From Adiantum capillus-veneris (taxonomy: Eukaryota > Streptophyta > Polypodiopsida > Polypodiales > Pteridaceae), in assembly GCA_014529385.2 (NCBI GenBank), contig CM043953.1, positions 94,365,842 to 94,429,841 of the forward strand: 64,000 bases of DNA, in the 5' to 3' direction. Shown piece by piece: positions 1 to 12,061 of the stretch; within the stretch, counting starts at the first letter, position 1, and each line of letters opens with the position of its first letter. A program made the translations under genes and the position numbers. The notes under the pieces are model-generated. The model was not told the DNA's origin and made no database searches. It saw only the letters and a program-made list of their open reading frames with translations.

Positions 1-1003
1 TTCATTTGATAAATCATTAGCATAATTAGAAGATTCTTTGACAAAAATCATGTACGCAAAAATCGAGCTTTTCATTGACTTATCAAAAGCTGGTGAATTT
101 ACAAGTGGTATCGTACGACCAGACTCTTTAGCATCTATATACATGTTCTTTCCCCTGTAGGTGAAGTAGATTCTCCTTTTAGGGAACTTCATGTTGGCAG
201 CCATGCGATCAAACCATGGCACACCTAGGATAGCATCCTCATGTTGGAGAGGAGAGATGAAAAAGTCTTCTTTGTCGACATAGATTTGCACATGAAGACT
301 CAACTTCCCAATCAAGGGAGTAACAGAGGCTTGCTGTCCCTTGAAATCTATGTCAGCCATTACAATATATCCCATCTCAAAAGCTCGAATGCCCAACTTG
401 GTGGCCAACTCCGATATGAAGTTGTGAGTAGAGCCAGGGTAAAAAAAGATGAAGGCATCATGCTCCCTTACCTTTCCCCAAGCATATGAGAGAGATGATC
501 CTTTGCAATGAGCATCCTCTTTTGGAGCTTCGATGGTAGAAGCCCTAGGAGTCTCATTGCAAGCATTTTTCTTGGGGCAAGAGCGATAGCCATGTTCTTG
601 CTCCCCACACTTAAAACACTTATGGTCCTTGCGATCTCTTCATGAGAGAGTTTGTTTTTACCTTTGTAAACTCTTTTTTCCTTGGACTATTGTTGTTGTT
701 GTAGGAAATGCCTTGGGGATGAATTTTGGGCACTGGTTTTCCCCTTTGCATCATTTTTCTCTTTGTTTTCCATGCGTTGGACATTCCGTCTAGCCCCTTG
801 TTGGAAATTGATGTGGGAAGCAACCATGGTGTGGTGGATTACTTCGGTGATAGAACCATCCCATTGGGAGTTGACATACTTGGCCATTTCTTCAGGTAAT
901 CCTGCACAAAATTGTTGCTTTTGCTCGATGAAGCCTTGAGATGTAAATCCCAAAACTTTTCCACATATTTGTGAATAGACTTATGTGAGAGAAGCTTCAT
1001 GTT
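1..1003 (-). pseudogene. Truncated chromovirus gag-protease fragment
   Basis: The stretch is closely similar to 39248-40210 of the chromovirus further right, read on the minus strand. It holds the end of a retropepsin-like domain (about 60-440, including the ILGxPWF-type second motif near 200-230), a CCHC zinc knuckle (C-x2-C-x4-H-x4-C, reading CFKCGEQEHGYRSC near 560-610) and part of the capsid-like gag domain (about 690-1000). Similarity to the other copy stops near 1000, inside gag. The reading frame is broken by stops and small shifts, so no protein is expected. The left side leaves the window, so the full element length is unknown. Assignment rests on visible similarity to the second copy and on the zinc knuckle. 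Confidence 0.8.
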
Positions 1004-1379
1004 GGACGGGGAGCAACTCACACACCCATGAAGTGCATGAAAACACTACCTAGATCAACATAATGTCAATCGAGGACACAGATGACACTATAGGCACACG
1101 GAGGAAATCTCTTTAGCTTGTCAGGCTGAGACCATCCTACACATACAACACTCTGGAAGGCCAACTAAACCACAATAAAGAACCTCATTGCTCTCAACTA
1201 CACCACCTAGCCACATACACACATACGGAAGGCAACTCACCTAATCATGCCAGATTCATACGAAACTTAAGGAACACCATCCCCTCACTAGGATACACCT
1301 GTCCCTAAGCTTCTACACTCAAAACCCTCACTCTAAACCCATCTGCGGAAAACGCGTAGGATTACAGAGAAAAATTTTG
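1004..1379. other. Unassigned non-coding stretch
   Basis: No convincing coding region, repeat or RNA gene is visible between the chromovirus fragment and the LTR fragment that follows. Confidence 0.5.
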
Positions 1380-1959
1380 AAAGTGCCCGAAACTGAAATT
1401 TATGAGAACCTATGCGTATCTTATGTCGCCACGATTCTATAGACTACTAGCACGCAGAAAACAGACATCGTTTGATACACTTACGGCCACAAATAGCTCG
1501 TAGATGCGTCGACGTGTGCGCTTTGTCTCGCGTGGAATGCTTGACGTCATCGCGTAGCTCTCCTCGAGCCTTACAACAATGGTGCAGTTGGATCTCCAAT
1601 GTGTTGAGTAAGCGGGGCGTAGCGGGAGGATGAAACTCACGCTCACTCTCTTTCTCTCTCTCACACAGTAGACGGCAGCGCTCAGTTTGATTATGATAAA
1701 AAGTCTTCTTTTACAAAATGACCTAGGTACCTTATATACTAAGGCTACCTTAGGTTTAACCAAAAATGGGGTTGAAAGGGTCAAATGGCTTTGTATTTAC
1801 AATCTGGAAGTGCCATTGCACCCCGGCTTCTGAAACTAGAATAACTACTCATTACAAATGACGTTTATAGCCATAATCCGCAGCATTTCATAACTCGCAA
1901 AAGATAATACTTTGGTACTAAACTTGAGTTATGTTGTGTTGTTGACCCAGCGGTCAACA
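1380..1959 (-). repeat. Probable 3' LTR of a Ty3/gypsy element
   Basis: Read on the minus strand, a terminal TGTTGACC begins at 1959, directly after a polypurine tract. A TATA-like TATATAAGG lies near 1730-1738, followed by a CT/GA-rich stretch, as expected for U3 and R regions. The first 18 bases at this end form an inverted repeat (GTTGACC/GGTCAAC, 1942-1959). The other LTR edge cannot be placed, because no second copy is in the window, so 1380 is approximate. Confidence 0.45.
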
Positions 1960-1974
1960 TTCCCCCCTTCCGCG
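1960..1974 (-). other. Polypurine tract of the gypsy element at 1380-1959
   Basis: On the minus strand GCGGAAGGGGGGAA directly precedes the LTR start TGTTGACC. A GGGGACGACATG-type end of pol sits just before it, a common arrangement in Ty3/gypsy elements. The rest of that element (1975-2187, then 7376 onward) shows no recognisable coding domain. The copia element at 2188 has inserted into it. Confidence 0.55.
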
Positions 1975-2192
1975 TTCATGTCGTCCCCGACATGACCTGA
2001 TTGTAGATGGCGATGTGGTCTTTACTGTCGTTTTTGCTTGTAACTTTGTCGAACCACAACAAGAACTATGATCTATTAGAGATGACATCTATCATCATAA
2101 CCATTCATCTTTTGAGATCCTCTGATTACTTTTATGTCTGATCTTCTTCATTGGGGACTTCTTTGTTCCTGTGCAATCATGTTGTTAGTGTT

Positions 2193-2419
2193 TTTTGGAA
2201 TTAGGGTTGCAGAGAAACACACACAGCTTGGAGAAGACGAAGGAAGCTCAAGGCACACAATAGAGAGTGTGTTACTTAGTGTGCTTTGGAAAGATAGATA
2301 GCCCTAGAGTGATGGGCGTATATACAATGCACGGGGGAAAAAACCTCCTAAAGAGGGAAAAAATGCCCTGGCGGTCCTAGTGTGTTCACACACATCACTA
2401 CCACATGTATATGGTAACA
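2193..2419 (-). repeat. 3' LTR of the copia element
   Basis: This 227-bp LTR is identical to 7144-7370 except at three sites, including the terminal dinucleotide (TT here for TG on the plus strand). The CAGGGGGGATT polypurine tract lies just inside it at 2420-2430. Confidence 0.96.
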
Positions 2420-2494
2420 AATCCCCCCTGGAGTGATGCGGTGAACGAGAGCTGGCACATGAGTAAAGGGAAGTGCCATGCCCTGAGGACAGGA

Positions 2495-5400
2495 TCAGTC
2501 CACAAAGGGGAGTAAGCCCAAAGCTTTGTGGAAAGCTTCAAGCTTCTCACGAGACAATGCCTTTGTGAAAAGATTTGCAAGGTTGTCCTGTGTTGGCACA
2601 TAAGCCAAGTTGATCTCTCCTGCTGAGAGCCTCTCCCTGACATAGTGGTAATGCACCTCAATGTGCTTTGTGCGAGCATGAAAAACTGGGTTCCTCGCAA
2701 CTGCCAATGCACTCTGACTGTCAGTGTAGATAGTGTTGGCAGTGTCCTGTCCAACACCCAAATCAGCCATAAGGCGTCTGAGCCATACACACTCAATTGT
2801 AGCTGTGAAGACTTCCTTGTACTCAGCCTCACAACTCGAAGTGGCCACAGTAGGTTGCTTCTTGCTCAACCATGATATACATGAACTGCCAAGCATGAAA
2901 CAAAAACCACTTGTGGACACTCGCGTGTCAAAACAACCAGCCCAATCTGAGTCCGAAAAAGAATGTAAGTCTGGCGGCAATGATCCCCCCTTGGGATAAA
3001 ACAAGCCAAGATGTAAAGTGCCACTAAGGTAGTGGAAAATCCTCTTGACAGCCTGCCAATGCTTAGACCCTGGGCTATGCATAAATCTGCTGACCTGTGA
3101 GACTGCAAACTGAATATCCGGCCTCGTGTTGCATACATAAATGAGGCAGCCAACAGCAGTTTGGTAAAGAGTGACATCAGCAGGATCGCCAGCATCATGT
3201 AGACTCAACTTCAAACCTGTTTCCATGGGAGTGGCAATAGGTTTGCAATCCTCAAGTCCAAACTTACATAGCAATGTCTCTATGTAACTTTTCTGACACA
3301 AGGAAATACCACCATCACACTGCTTAAACTGTATACCCAAGTAATGATGCAACAGCCCCAAATCTTTCATCTTGAAAGTAGCATTCAAATCAGCCTTAAA
3401 TTCAACAATATGTCTCTCATTTGGTCCAGTGATCAGCAAATCATCAACATAAAGAACCACGATGATAAATACATCACCCTCACGCTTTACATACAATGTA
3501 CTTTCTGTTGGACTGTTACGAAAGCCTTGTTTGACCAAATGAGTGTCAGCTTTCTCATACCAAGCACGAGGAGATTGCTTCAACCCATACAAAGCCTTGT
3601 TACATTTGCACACTTTGTCCTCTTGTCCTTTTATGAAAAAACCGCGAGGCTGCGTTACATAAACTTCCTCAAATATGTCACCATTCAAGAAAGCAATAAC
3701 AATGGCTGATTGATGTACATCCCAACCAAAATGAGCTGCCAATGCACATAGAAAACGCATAGTAGTCATACGACAAGTGGGAGCAAAAGTCTCTTCATAA
3801 TCTATGCCTTTTTGTTGTGCATAACCCTTTGCAACAAGTCGAGCCTTATGGCAATCGATCTCACCATCCGGTTTGCGTTTCAACTTGTAAACCCACTTTG
3901 TACCAATGGCCTTTTTGCCAGGAGGCATATCACATAAAGTCCATGTGTCATTTTCTATAAGTGCATCATATTCTGATTGCATGGCAACCATCCAATTTTC
4001 TGAATTCTGTGCTTCATCAAAAGACAGAGGCTCCTCAACATCATGTAAATTAGACACAGCCAAAGCATAACAATCTGATGCATAAGATGCATGGCGAGAT
4101 CTTGAATGAGTACGACTAGACAAAGGTGCATCCAATTTACTATCACGCAAAGTGTGCACCAGCCACTTTGGCATACCTCTAGCCTGCTCATTTTTAGCCC
4201 TTTCCTCATCAAGTACATCATGTACATCTGCATCAGTAATAGGCTGATCTATAACATTTTCAGAAACCCCCATAGGCTGTACATTTCCCTCATTGGAACT
4301 TACATTCGTATTTCCACCACTAAAAAGAGGCAACAAAATGTCATAAATGTCCTGTGAGCTTACATTACTGTCTCTAGTACATGACAGCAAGGGCTGAACA
4401 GAATCTTCCACAAACACTACATCCCGAGAAACCAGAATACGTTTTTTTTGCGGATGATACAACCTATAACCTTTGCTTTCACCACTATAACCAACAAAAA
4501 TACATTTGACAGCCTTATCATCCAATATTCTACGCTGCACTTGTGGCACCAAAGCATATGCCAAAAAACCAAAAACACGCATGTGCTCAATAGAAGGTTT
4601 TCTATCATGCCATGCTTCATATGGAGTAATAGAGTGCAAAGATTTCGTAGGACACCTGTTAAGTACATAAGTGGCACACATGATGGCCTCAAGCCAAAAA
4701 GAATGCGGTAAAGATTGACTTTTGACCATACATCGTGCCATTTTCGTCAGTGACCTGTTTTTCCTCTCAGCAACACCATTTCACTAAGGTGTATAAGGCA
4801 CTGTACATTGGTGTTTTATCCCACGACTAGCCAGAAATGCATTAAATTCATGAGACATATACTCCCCCCCTCGATCTATATGGAGGGTGCCCATAGTACA
4901 TTTCGAGACATTTTCAGCCATAGCCAGAAATTGTTTGAAGCACATAAAGACTTCGGACTTCGCTTTAAGCGAAAATACCCATGCATGCCTGGAGTAATCA
5001 TCAATGAAAGTCACGAAGTGCAGGTAATTGCCCAAGGACGGAGTTTTCATGGGCCCACAAACATCACTATGCACAAGCTGCAACCTGCATGTGGCCCGAA
5101 CTGAACCATCCTTTGGAAACTTAGAACGCTGCATCTTACCCAAAATACAGCCTTCACAAACATGTTTGACAGGTGCTTCAAGAGGCGGCAAAGAAGCAAC
5201 CATATCAGATTTCTGCAAACGCAGCAAACTGGCAAAATTCAGATGACCAAAACGTGCATGCCAAAGTTTTGCATCTGAAATAGCCCTTGAATCTGCAACA
5301 GCATTTGCAAAATTTTTTCCACACTTGTCATACAAAGTGAGCTTATACAGCCCATGGCACAGAAGCCCAGATGCAACAATTTCATCACCAAAACTGAGAT

Positions 5401-6841
5401 CATGAACTGTACATCTGTCATCCACAAATTTGACTACAAGTCCAAGTCTAGTAAGTGCGGATACAGATAAGAGATTCTTCTTGATCCCAGGTACATAAAG
5501 TGCATCAACAAGTGTGAAGGAACTGCCATTAGTAGCAGTGAGCACAATCTTTCCAACTCCCTGAACTGGATAAGAGGCGTTGTTGGCACAAGTGGCTGAA
5601 TTCCCATGAGGGACAGACTCGAGAGAGGTAAACAATTCACGATGTGAGGTAATGTGCTTTGTAGCACCACTGTCGAAATACCACACATGTGAATTTGCAG
5701 CAACTGACAAGCATGCATCATGGACAGCAGGATTGTAAGTGCACTCTGCGCTAAAAGCCCATTCTGCATCAACATCAGCAACACAGTCTCCTTTCACAGA
5801 AGACTCAACAATGGCTGCATTTGTAGTGGAACCAGCATTTGCAGTGGAACCACCCTCTTTCTTCTTAGCCTCTTTGGCCTTCAACTTAGGACACGACTTG
5901 ATCAAGTGATCATTGGCTTTACAATAATGGCAACACATCTTCTTTTTGCCCTTATCACCAGAATAACCAGACGAAGTACTGCCAGCAGAAGCATTAGGAA
6001 CATAATTTTTGCCACTCGCAGCAGAACCATAAGAAGTGGCTGCATTACTGTTACCACCCTTTCTTTGAGAAGCAATAAAATCCTATTCAATTGCACGCTG
6101 CCTAGTCCTGTTTTTTCTGGAAAGTGACTCTTGCAACAGCAATGTGCATAATGCATCAAACTTGACAACTTCAGGATTTCCTTGGGTCATCAGTCTCCAA
6201 GTACTAGCAAAAGTCTGGTAGGAATCTGGTAAGGCATCAAGAACAGTCTGCACAAGGGAACTGTCTGAAATGACTTCACGTGCAGAAATAAGCTGCTCAT
6301 TGATATCCTTGACACTAGCAAGGAAAGTGTCCATATCATCTTCCTCATGCATAATCTTCGACTCCAACTCTTTACGCAGCAAAGCAATTTTAGCCTCATT
6401 GCGGCTTGCATAAAGACCTGCTAATATATCCCAAGCGTGTTTTGTAGATTTTGTTAAACGGATGTGAGGAACAATGGTGCGCTTCACAGAAAACGCAATC
6501 AATGCGTGAGCCTGCGCATCCTTAACATCCCAACGATTTTGTTCTGCCGTAGGCAAAACAACTCTAACAGCTGCAATCCTTGCAGCAAGACCTGCAACAT
6601 CCTCAACATCGCCTACATCCTCAGAACTAGGACGTACATCAATGCCCTGCACAATGTTCCAGACACCCTTTGACACAAGAACATGTTGCATCATATAAGC
6701 CCACATAGGGTAGTTGTCCCCATCCAACCTATCCTCAGCAGCAAGCATCTTGAACACATCTGTGTTGTTGTTGTCAGCCATGATAAATGTTGCACTTGAT
6801 GTAAAAACTGCCCGAAAATAGGAGAAACAGAGCGGGAACAA
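2495..6841 (-). pseudogene. Copia gag-pol polyprotein with three premature stops
   Basis: One continuous frame of about 1,449 codons runs from 6841 to 2495. It is broken only by TAG at 6083-6085 and adjacent TAG and TGA at 4781-4786. The likely start is the second methionine (MADNNNTD, near 6781). In order it holds UBN2-type gag (6780-6090), a CCHC knuckle (CCHYCKANDHLIKSC, near 5900-5940), aspartic protease with DSGATKHIT (near 5660), integrase with an HHCC finger and D-D-E core (about 5280-4740), reverse transcriptase with YVDD (near 3440) and RNase H ending in DSQSALAVARNP (near 2700). The tandem stops fall just before the integrase catalytic glutamate, in the conserved TPxxNGVAE segment. 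Length matches a normal copia polyprotein. As read, only gag and truncated products could form. Confidence 0.95.
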
Positions 6842-7129
6842 CCTGTGCTATATAGCACAAACCGTAGAAGACAATAAGGCACCTGTTATGCAGAAAACGG
6901 CACTGACAGAAATTCTGCACAAAATGACGAAATAGCCTGTGCAGTACTGCCTGCACTGGAAACGGAGGCCGAAATGAGCCCAAATCAAAATTCTGAGCAG
7001 ACCAAGCTCTTCGAGCTTACCCAAAATATTTGTTGACCTGCGAACGCTCGCCAAAGCTCACTGAAATCGGAGAAAGTGAGCAGGCATGTGCTGGAGCAGC
7101 TGGCGACTAACCCCGGGAGGACGTGACCT

Positions 7130-7141
7130 GCTCTGATACCA
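7130..7141 (-). other. Primer binding site, initiator Met tRNA
   Basis: TGGTATCAGAGC on the minus strand lies two bases inside the 5' LTR. It is the standard primer site complementary to the 3' end of plant initiator tRNA-Met. Confidence 0.93.
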
Positions 7142-7143
7142 AT

Positions 7144-7370
7144 TGTTGGAATTATGGTTGCAGAGAAACACACACAGCTTGGAGAAGACGAAGGAAGCTC
7201 AAGGCACACAATAGAGAGTGTGTTACTTAGTGTGCTTTGGAAAGATAGATAGCCCTAGAGTGATGGGCGTATATACAATGCACGGGGGAAAAAACCTCCT
7301 AAAGAGGGAAAAAATGCCCCGGCGGTCCTAGTGTGTTCACACACATCACTACCACATGTATATGGTAACA
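7144..7370 (-). repeat. 5' LTR of the copia element
   Basis: This 227-bp LTR has intact TG...CA ends and pairs with 2193-2419. A TATA-like GTATATAC lies near 7270 on the minus strand and probably belongs to the element promoter. Confidence 0.96.
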
Positions 7371-7375
7371 GTGTT

Positions 7376-8047
7376 GTCTGCAGCTTTGTCATTGTAGGCC
7401 ATTCTTCGACTCGCCATTGAGGAGAAGTATGCTATGATCTGAAATTGGTGCTCCAATTCATTTGTCAATTGTTTTGAGTAGCATTTCCTTATTGTTGATG
7501 TAGAAGGAATATGTACAAGAGGATGGTGATAGGTGTCTTTAGATTAGGGTCTAAAACCTGGATGACCAAAGAGAAAAAACCCGGTGGGAAAAAAAATGCC
7601 TTTGGTATACGCTCTCATTGGAGTTGATCAGTTGAACGTGAAGTACATCTTCATGAAAGGTGAGTGCTTAGGTGAAACATGGAAAGAGTGCCTAATGCAA
7701 GTGCCAATTATGGGACACTCTATATGCATATGAGAAATTTGTCAACAAAAGCATGCAATGTGAAAGAAGGAGATGATGGGTGTTTCGAGGAATAAATGTA
7801 GCACATGTGACATCAAAAGATGTCTCAATAGCTTCCACCTTTCCAAAAAGGGTTTTCGATGTAGAAGTTTCTCCACTTGTATCTCACTGTGCTCAGTACG
7901 TGAGTGTCTTTTGGACCTTCTCCTTCACTTCACCAGACTTAAGTACTTAGACTTTGACTCTTTTGCTCACCTATACTAGCATGAGCGACACAACGTAAAT
8001 ATGCTCAACTCGTCCAGCTTGAGCAGTACCTAGAATAGCTAAGACGC
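7376..8047. other. Non-coding stretch between two copia elements
   Basis: This continues the DNA interrupted by the copia element at 2188-7375. I see no conserved protein motif, RNA gene or repeat partner elsewhere in the window. Confidence 0.5.
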
Positions 8048-8446
8048 TTAGACCACAGAGAATATTACTTGAAGTTTTGGGACTAACACCTCACTCATTT
8101 TGTGGCTTAGCTTCTCGACTCTGACTTTTATGACTTGTCGGTTGCATGTTGACACTGCTTTGTAACAAGTTCTTCGGCTGTTGTAGTGGCTGCTGAGACA
8201 TACTTCGTGAAGTTTCATCATTTCCCTGTACCTGCTTCTCTTTGTAGTGCTCAGTGAAGGAGTACGAGCGGAAGTGCAACGCGAGAGAGAGTGCGAGAAG
8301 AAGAGCACGACGATATGGTGAACTCGCTCTACTGTAATGTGTAGAGCATAGTGAGTTCTTATTAGGTTTTTACAAAAGAATATGTGTACATACCTGGCGG
8401 CCCGCCCACTTACCTGGGCGACCACATTGGGCTTTATACCCCAACA
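8048..8446 (-). repeat. 3' LTR of the second, truncated copia element
   Basis: The LTR start TGTTGGGGTATAAAG is read on the minus strand from 8446, directly after the polypurine stretch AAGTGGGAGGT (8447-8457), which follows the RNase H end of pol. The distal LTR edge is not resolved because the 5' LTR is missing from the window. 8048 is only a bound. Confidence 0.6.
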
Positions 8447-8535
8447 ACCTCCCACTTAAAGTCCAATGTGGTACTTTAAGTGTGAGAGAAGCTACTATAC
8501 AAGCTAATATACAAGAGATGTAGAGAAGTGATGTA

Positions 8536-11500
8536 CTACCCTACACCTAACTGCTTGCGAAAATGCGCAAAGCTCTCTGAGGGAAGTCCTTTTGTAAGTA
8601 GATCAGCAGGATTTTCTGTGGTGTGAACTTTGACAAGCTGAAGTTGCTTATCGTCGAGCATTTCCCTGATGAAATGATACTTCACATCCACATGCTTTGT
8701 CTTTGAGTGATAAACTGGATTGCGAGCCAATTGTATAGCACTTTGACTATCACAATATAACACAGGCATCTCTTCTTTGATTCCCAAATCTGTTACTAGT
8801 CGATTAAGCCAAATTGATTCTTTGCATGCCTCTGATGCTGCAACATATTCAGCCTCTGTAGTAGACTGAGTAACACAATCTTGTAATCTAGAACGCCATG
8901 ATACTGCTCCACCAGCCAATGTAAAGACATACCCTGACGTAGACCTTCGGTTGTCTAAGTCACCTGCATAATCTGAGTCTGTAAAACCCTTTACACTTAG
9001 CTCCTGACTCCCATAGCATATACGCATACTCTTTGTAGCTTTCAGGTATCCCAATATTCCTTTCACTGCCTCCCAATGTTTCTTGCCTGGGTTTGACATG
9101 TATCGACTTACTACTCCCACTGCAAATGCAATGTCTGGGCGAGTAGCAATCATTGCATACATCAAACTACCCACTGCAGACGCATATGAATTCTTATCCA
9201 TTTCAGCCTATTCTTCCTCAGACACAGGACAATCTTGTTTGCTAAGTTTCACATATGGTGGCAATGGAACACTCAATGCCTTTCCCTTCTCCATATTGAA
9301 ACGTTGCAAAACCTTGTCAATATACTCTGTTTGAGATAACCAAATCAACTTCTTTGATCTGTCTCTCTCAATGCGCATACCAAGTATATGACTTGCCTCA
9401 CCCATGTCTTTCATGTCAAACGATTTTGCCATCTTTGACTTCAAAGCTGAAATTTCTTCCAAGTGCTTGCTAGCAATCAACATGTCATCCACATACAAAA
9501 TAAGGATCAGCCAATTGCCATCCTTAGCCTTCTTTGTGTATAGACAGTGATTGAACTCACTACGTTTGTAGCCTTGAGAAAGCATAAACTTGTGGAATTT
9601 ATGGTACCATGCCCTCGGTGATTGTTTTAAGCCATAAAGACTCTTTAACAACTGGCATACCCAATCTTCCTTGCCTTTCTCAACAAACCCTTCTGGCTGC
9701 TGCATGTAAATTTCCACATCTAAATCACCATGCAAGAACGTTGTCTTGACATCCATTTGGTGCAACACCAAATCTAATATGGAAACCAATGCAAGAAGCA
9801 TCTCAATGTAGTCATCTTGACCACCGGAGAGAAGACTTCCTCAAAGTCAATGCCTTGTTCTTGCTTAAAGCCCTTGGCAACAAGCCTTGCTTTGTACTTT
9901 GGCTGACTATCATGAGCGGTGATCTTATACCTATAGACCCATTTACAGGGTAGAGCCTTTTTTCCCTGTGGTAATTTAACTAGCTTCCATGTCTGGTTTT
10001 TATGCAGAGCTGTCATCTCTGACTGCATGGCCAATTGCCAATTCCCGGAGTCCTTCATTTGCACTGCTTCCTTGTAACATGAAGGCTCATTGCAATCAAT
10101 CAACATGACATAGTTCATAGATGGAACAAACCTATCAAGAGGTCGCGTGACACGTCCAGATCTACGCACAATAGGTGGCTCAGGCTCAGCCACAACCTAT
10201 GGTTGCACTCTATCCTGTCCTTGCTCCTCTTGAGCTCTGACATTTTGTCTTGCACGTGCAGGTCCATCTTCTTGGAAGACAACTCTTCTAATCTCCTCAA
10301 CCCTCTCTGGTTTAGAATGATATTTGGATTCATTAAAGTGAACATCATTGCTGCGGACAACCTTTCTGGATTCGGGATCCCAAAGTCTGTACCCCATCTC
10401 ACCAGAATTACCATAGCCTAGAAAGATGCACTTTCTACTCTTTGGCTCAAGTTTGTTCCTAAATTCCTTTGGAACGTGAGTATATGCCTCACAGCCAAAG
10501 AAGCTAAGATGCTTGTATGAGGGCATTTTGCCTGACCATACCATCTCTGGCACTGAATCCTTCTGCAAAACCTTGCTAGGAGATCTATTTACAAGATGAA
10601 CAGCTGTTGATACAGCTTCAGCCCAAAACCCATTTGGAAGCTATGCATTAGACAACATACTTCTGACCTTCTATGGTCCTATTCATGCTCTCAGCAACAC
10701 CATTTTGAGGAGGATTGTAAGGAGCAGTAAGTTCACGTTTTATACCTTTTGACTCACAAAAGTCCTGAAAGGCCTTTGAAACATACTCTCCACCATTGTC
10801 AGTGCGTAAGCATTTAAGCTTCTTGCCACTCTAATTCTCCACAAGTGTCACAAACGTTTTGAAAACACTAAACACTTCATCCTTGTGCTTGAGAAAGTAA
10901 ACCCATACTTTCCTCGAGTAATCATCTATAAATGTCATAAAGTAAGAAGATCCCCCTAGAGATAGGTTAGGCATAGGTCCACACAAATCACTATGAACAA
11001 GTGCCAACTGTGTATCTCTTCTACTGCTTCTATGCTTATGTGGCCGCTGTGTTTGCTTACCATACAGACAATGTTCACAGAATTCAAAATCATTAAATGA
11101 AAAGCCAGGCAAATAACCAGAACGAGACAAGATTTCCATTCCATTCTTGGACATATGTCCTAACCGGCTATGCCACAAAGAAACGTTCGGCTGCTCGGTT
11201 ACATTGATTACATTTTTAGAGACATTTGATACATAAATCATGTAAAGTCCTCCAGACTTTACTCCATGTGCTACTATCATAGAACCCTTGGATATCTTCC
11301 ACATGTTTTGTCCAAAAGTGGTGACGTAGCCAACATCATCAAGTAAACCTGTGCTGATCAAGCTCTTTGTAATTGCGGGAACATGTCTCACATTCTTCAG
11401 CTTGAAAGAAGAGCCATTCTGAAACTTCAATTGAACATCTCCAACACCTAAGATCTCACATGTCTGCCCATTGCCTAGCCAAACATGATCTTTAGTGGTC

Positions 11501-12048
11501 ACATAAGAGGTAAACCACTCCTTGTTTGGAGACACATGAAGTGATGCCCCTGAGTCTATAATCCAGTCACTCAGTGCATTTCCATCAGATGCTGTAAGAA
11601 GAGCTGAGTCCATTGTATTCTTCAAGAAGTAGATGTCTCCTGACACTAGACTGTCATCCTCTGCAACAGTGTTTATCACATTTATTTCTTGAATCTTCAC
11701 TGAGGACTTGTTCTTCTCACCACGGTCTTCAGCTTTCTCTTTACCTTTTTCTGCTTTCCATTCTCTGCACTCTCTTTTCATGTGACCCTTCTTGCCACAA
11801 TGGTAGCATTGTATGTCACTCTTGCCTTTAGCACTGCGGGACTTGCTACGAGACTGATTCCTCTTTCCACCTTTGTAATTTTCTTTGGTCCTTCCCCTGA
11901 CAACTAAGGCTGTTCCTTTGCCTTTGTCCATTGTCTTTCTATTGGTTTCTTCAGTAAGCAGACTTCCTTCTACACCTGCTATGTTCAAACCATCTGGAGG
12001 TGCAGAATTACTCAAAGCTGTGCAAAAAGTGTCCCAACTTTCCGGCAA
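8536..12048 (-). pseudogene. Decayed copia gag-pol polyprotein (second family)
   Basis: Minus-strand remains of a copia polyprotein distinct from the one at 2495-6841. Recognisable parts are the gag end and zinc knuckle CYHCGKKGHMKREC (near 11800), protease with DSGASLHVSP (near 11540), integrase finger and core (about 11200-10680), reverse transcriptase with YVDD (near 9490) and RNase H to 8536. In-frame TAG codons occur at 10831, 10197 and 9208. A one-base deletion lies near 9800 (in TTLRM...), and a further shift with a stop lies near 10650-10670 after the MNRTI integrase motif. The N-terminal half of gag, the primer site and the 5' LTR are absent: similarity ends abruptly at LPESW (12048), where plus-strand gypsy gag DNA begins. 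Confidence 0.92.
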
Positions 12049-12061
12049 CTAGGGTGAGAGT

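Larger units (their letters stand above)
2188..7375 (-). mobile_element. Full-length Ty1/copia LTR retrotransposon
   Basis: Two 227-bp LTRs (2193-2419 and 7144-7370) flank a gag-pol region read on the minus strand. Matching 5-bp target duplications GTGTT sit at 2188-2192 and 7371-7375. A primer site complementary to initiator methionine tRNA adjoins the right LTR, and a G-rich polypurine tract adjoins the left LTR. Domain order gag, zinc knuckle, protease, integrase, reverse transcriptase, RNase H is diagnostic of Pseudoviridae/copia. The LTRs differ at only three positions by eye, so the insertion is young. It interrupts older gypsy-derived DNA. The coding frame has three stop codons, so the copy is probably non-autonomous. 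Confidence 0.97.

Noticed and set aside
2645-2999. Plus-strand open frames inside the copia pol
   Set aside because: They lie opposite the RNase H coding region and show no domain; they are antisense shadows.
2495-6841. Stops corrected by RNA editing
   Set aside because: Editing of this type acts on organelle transcripts in plants. These are nuclear retroelements and the stops fit mutation decay.
8091-8455. Minus-strand open frame of 135 codons over the copia LTR
   Set aside because: It spans the LTR start and TATA-like region and has no recognised domain.
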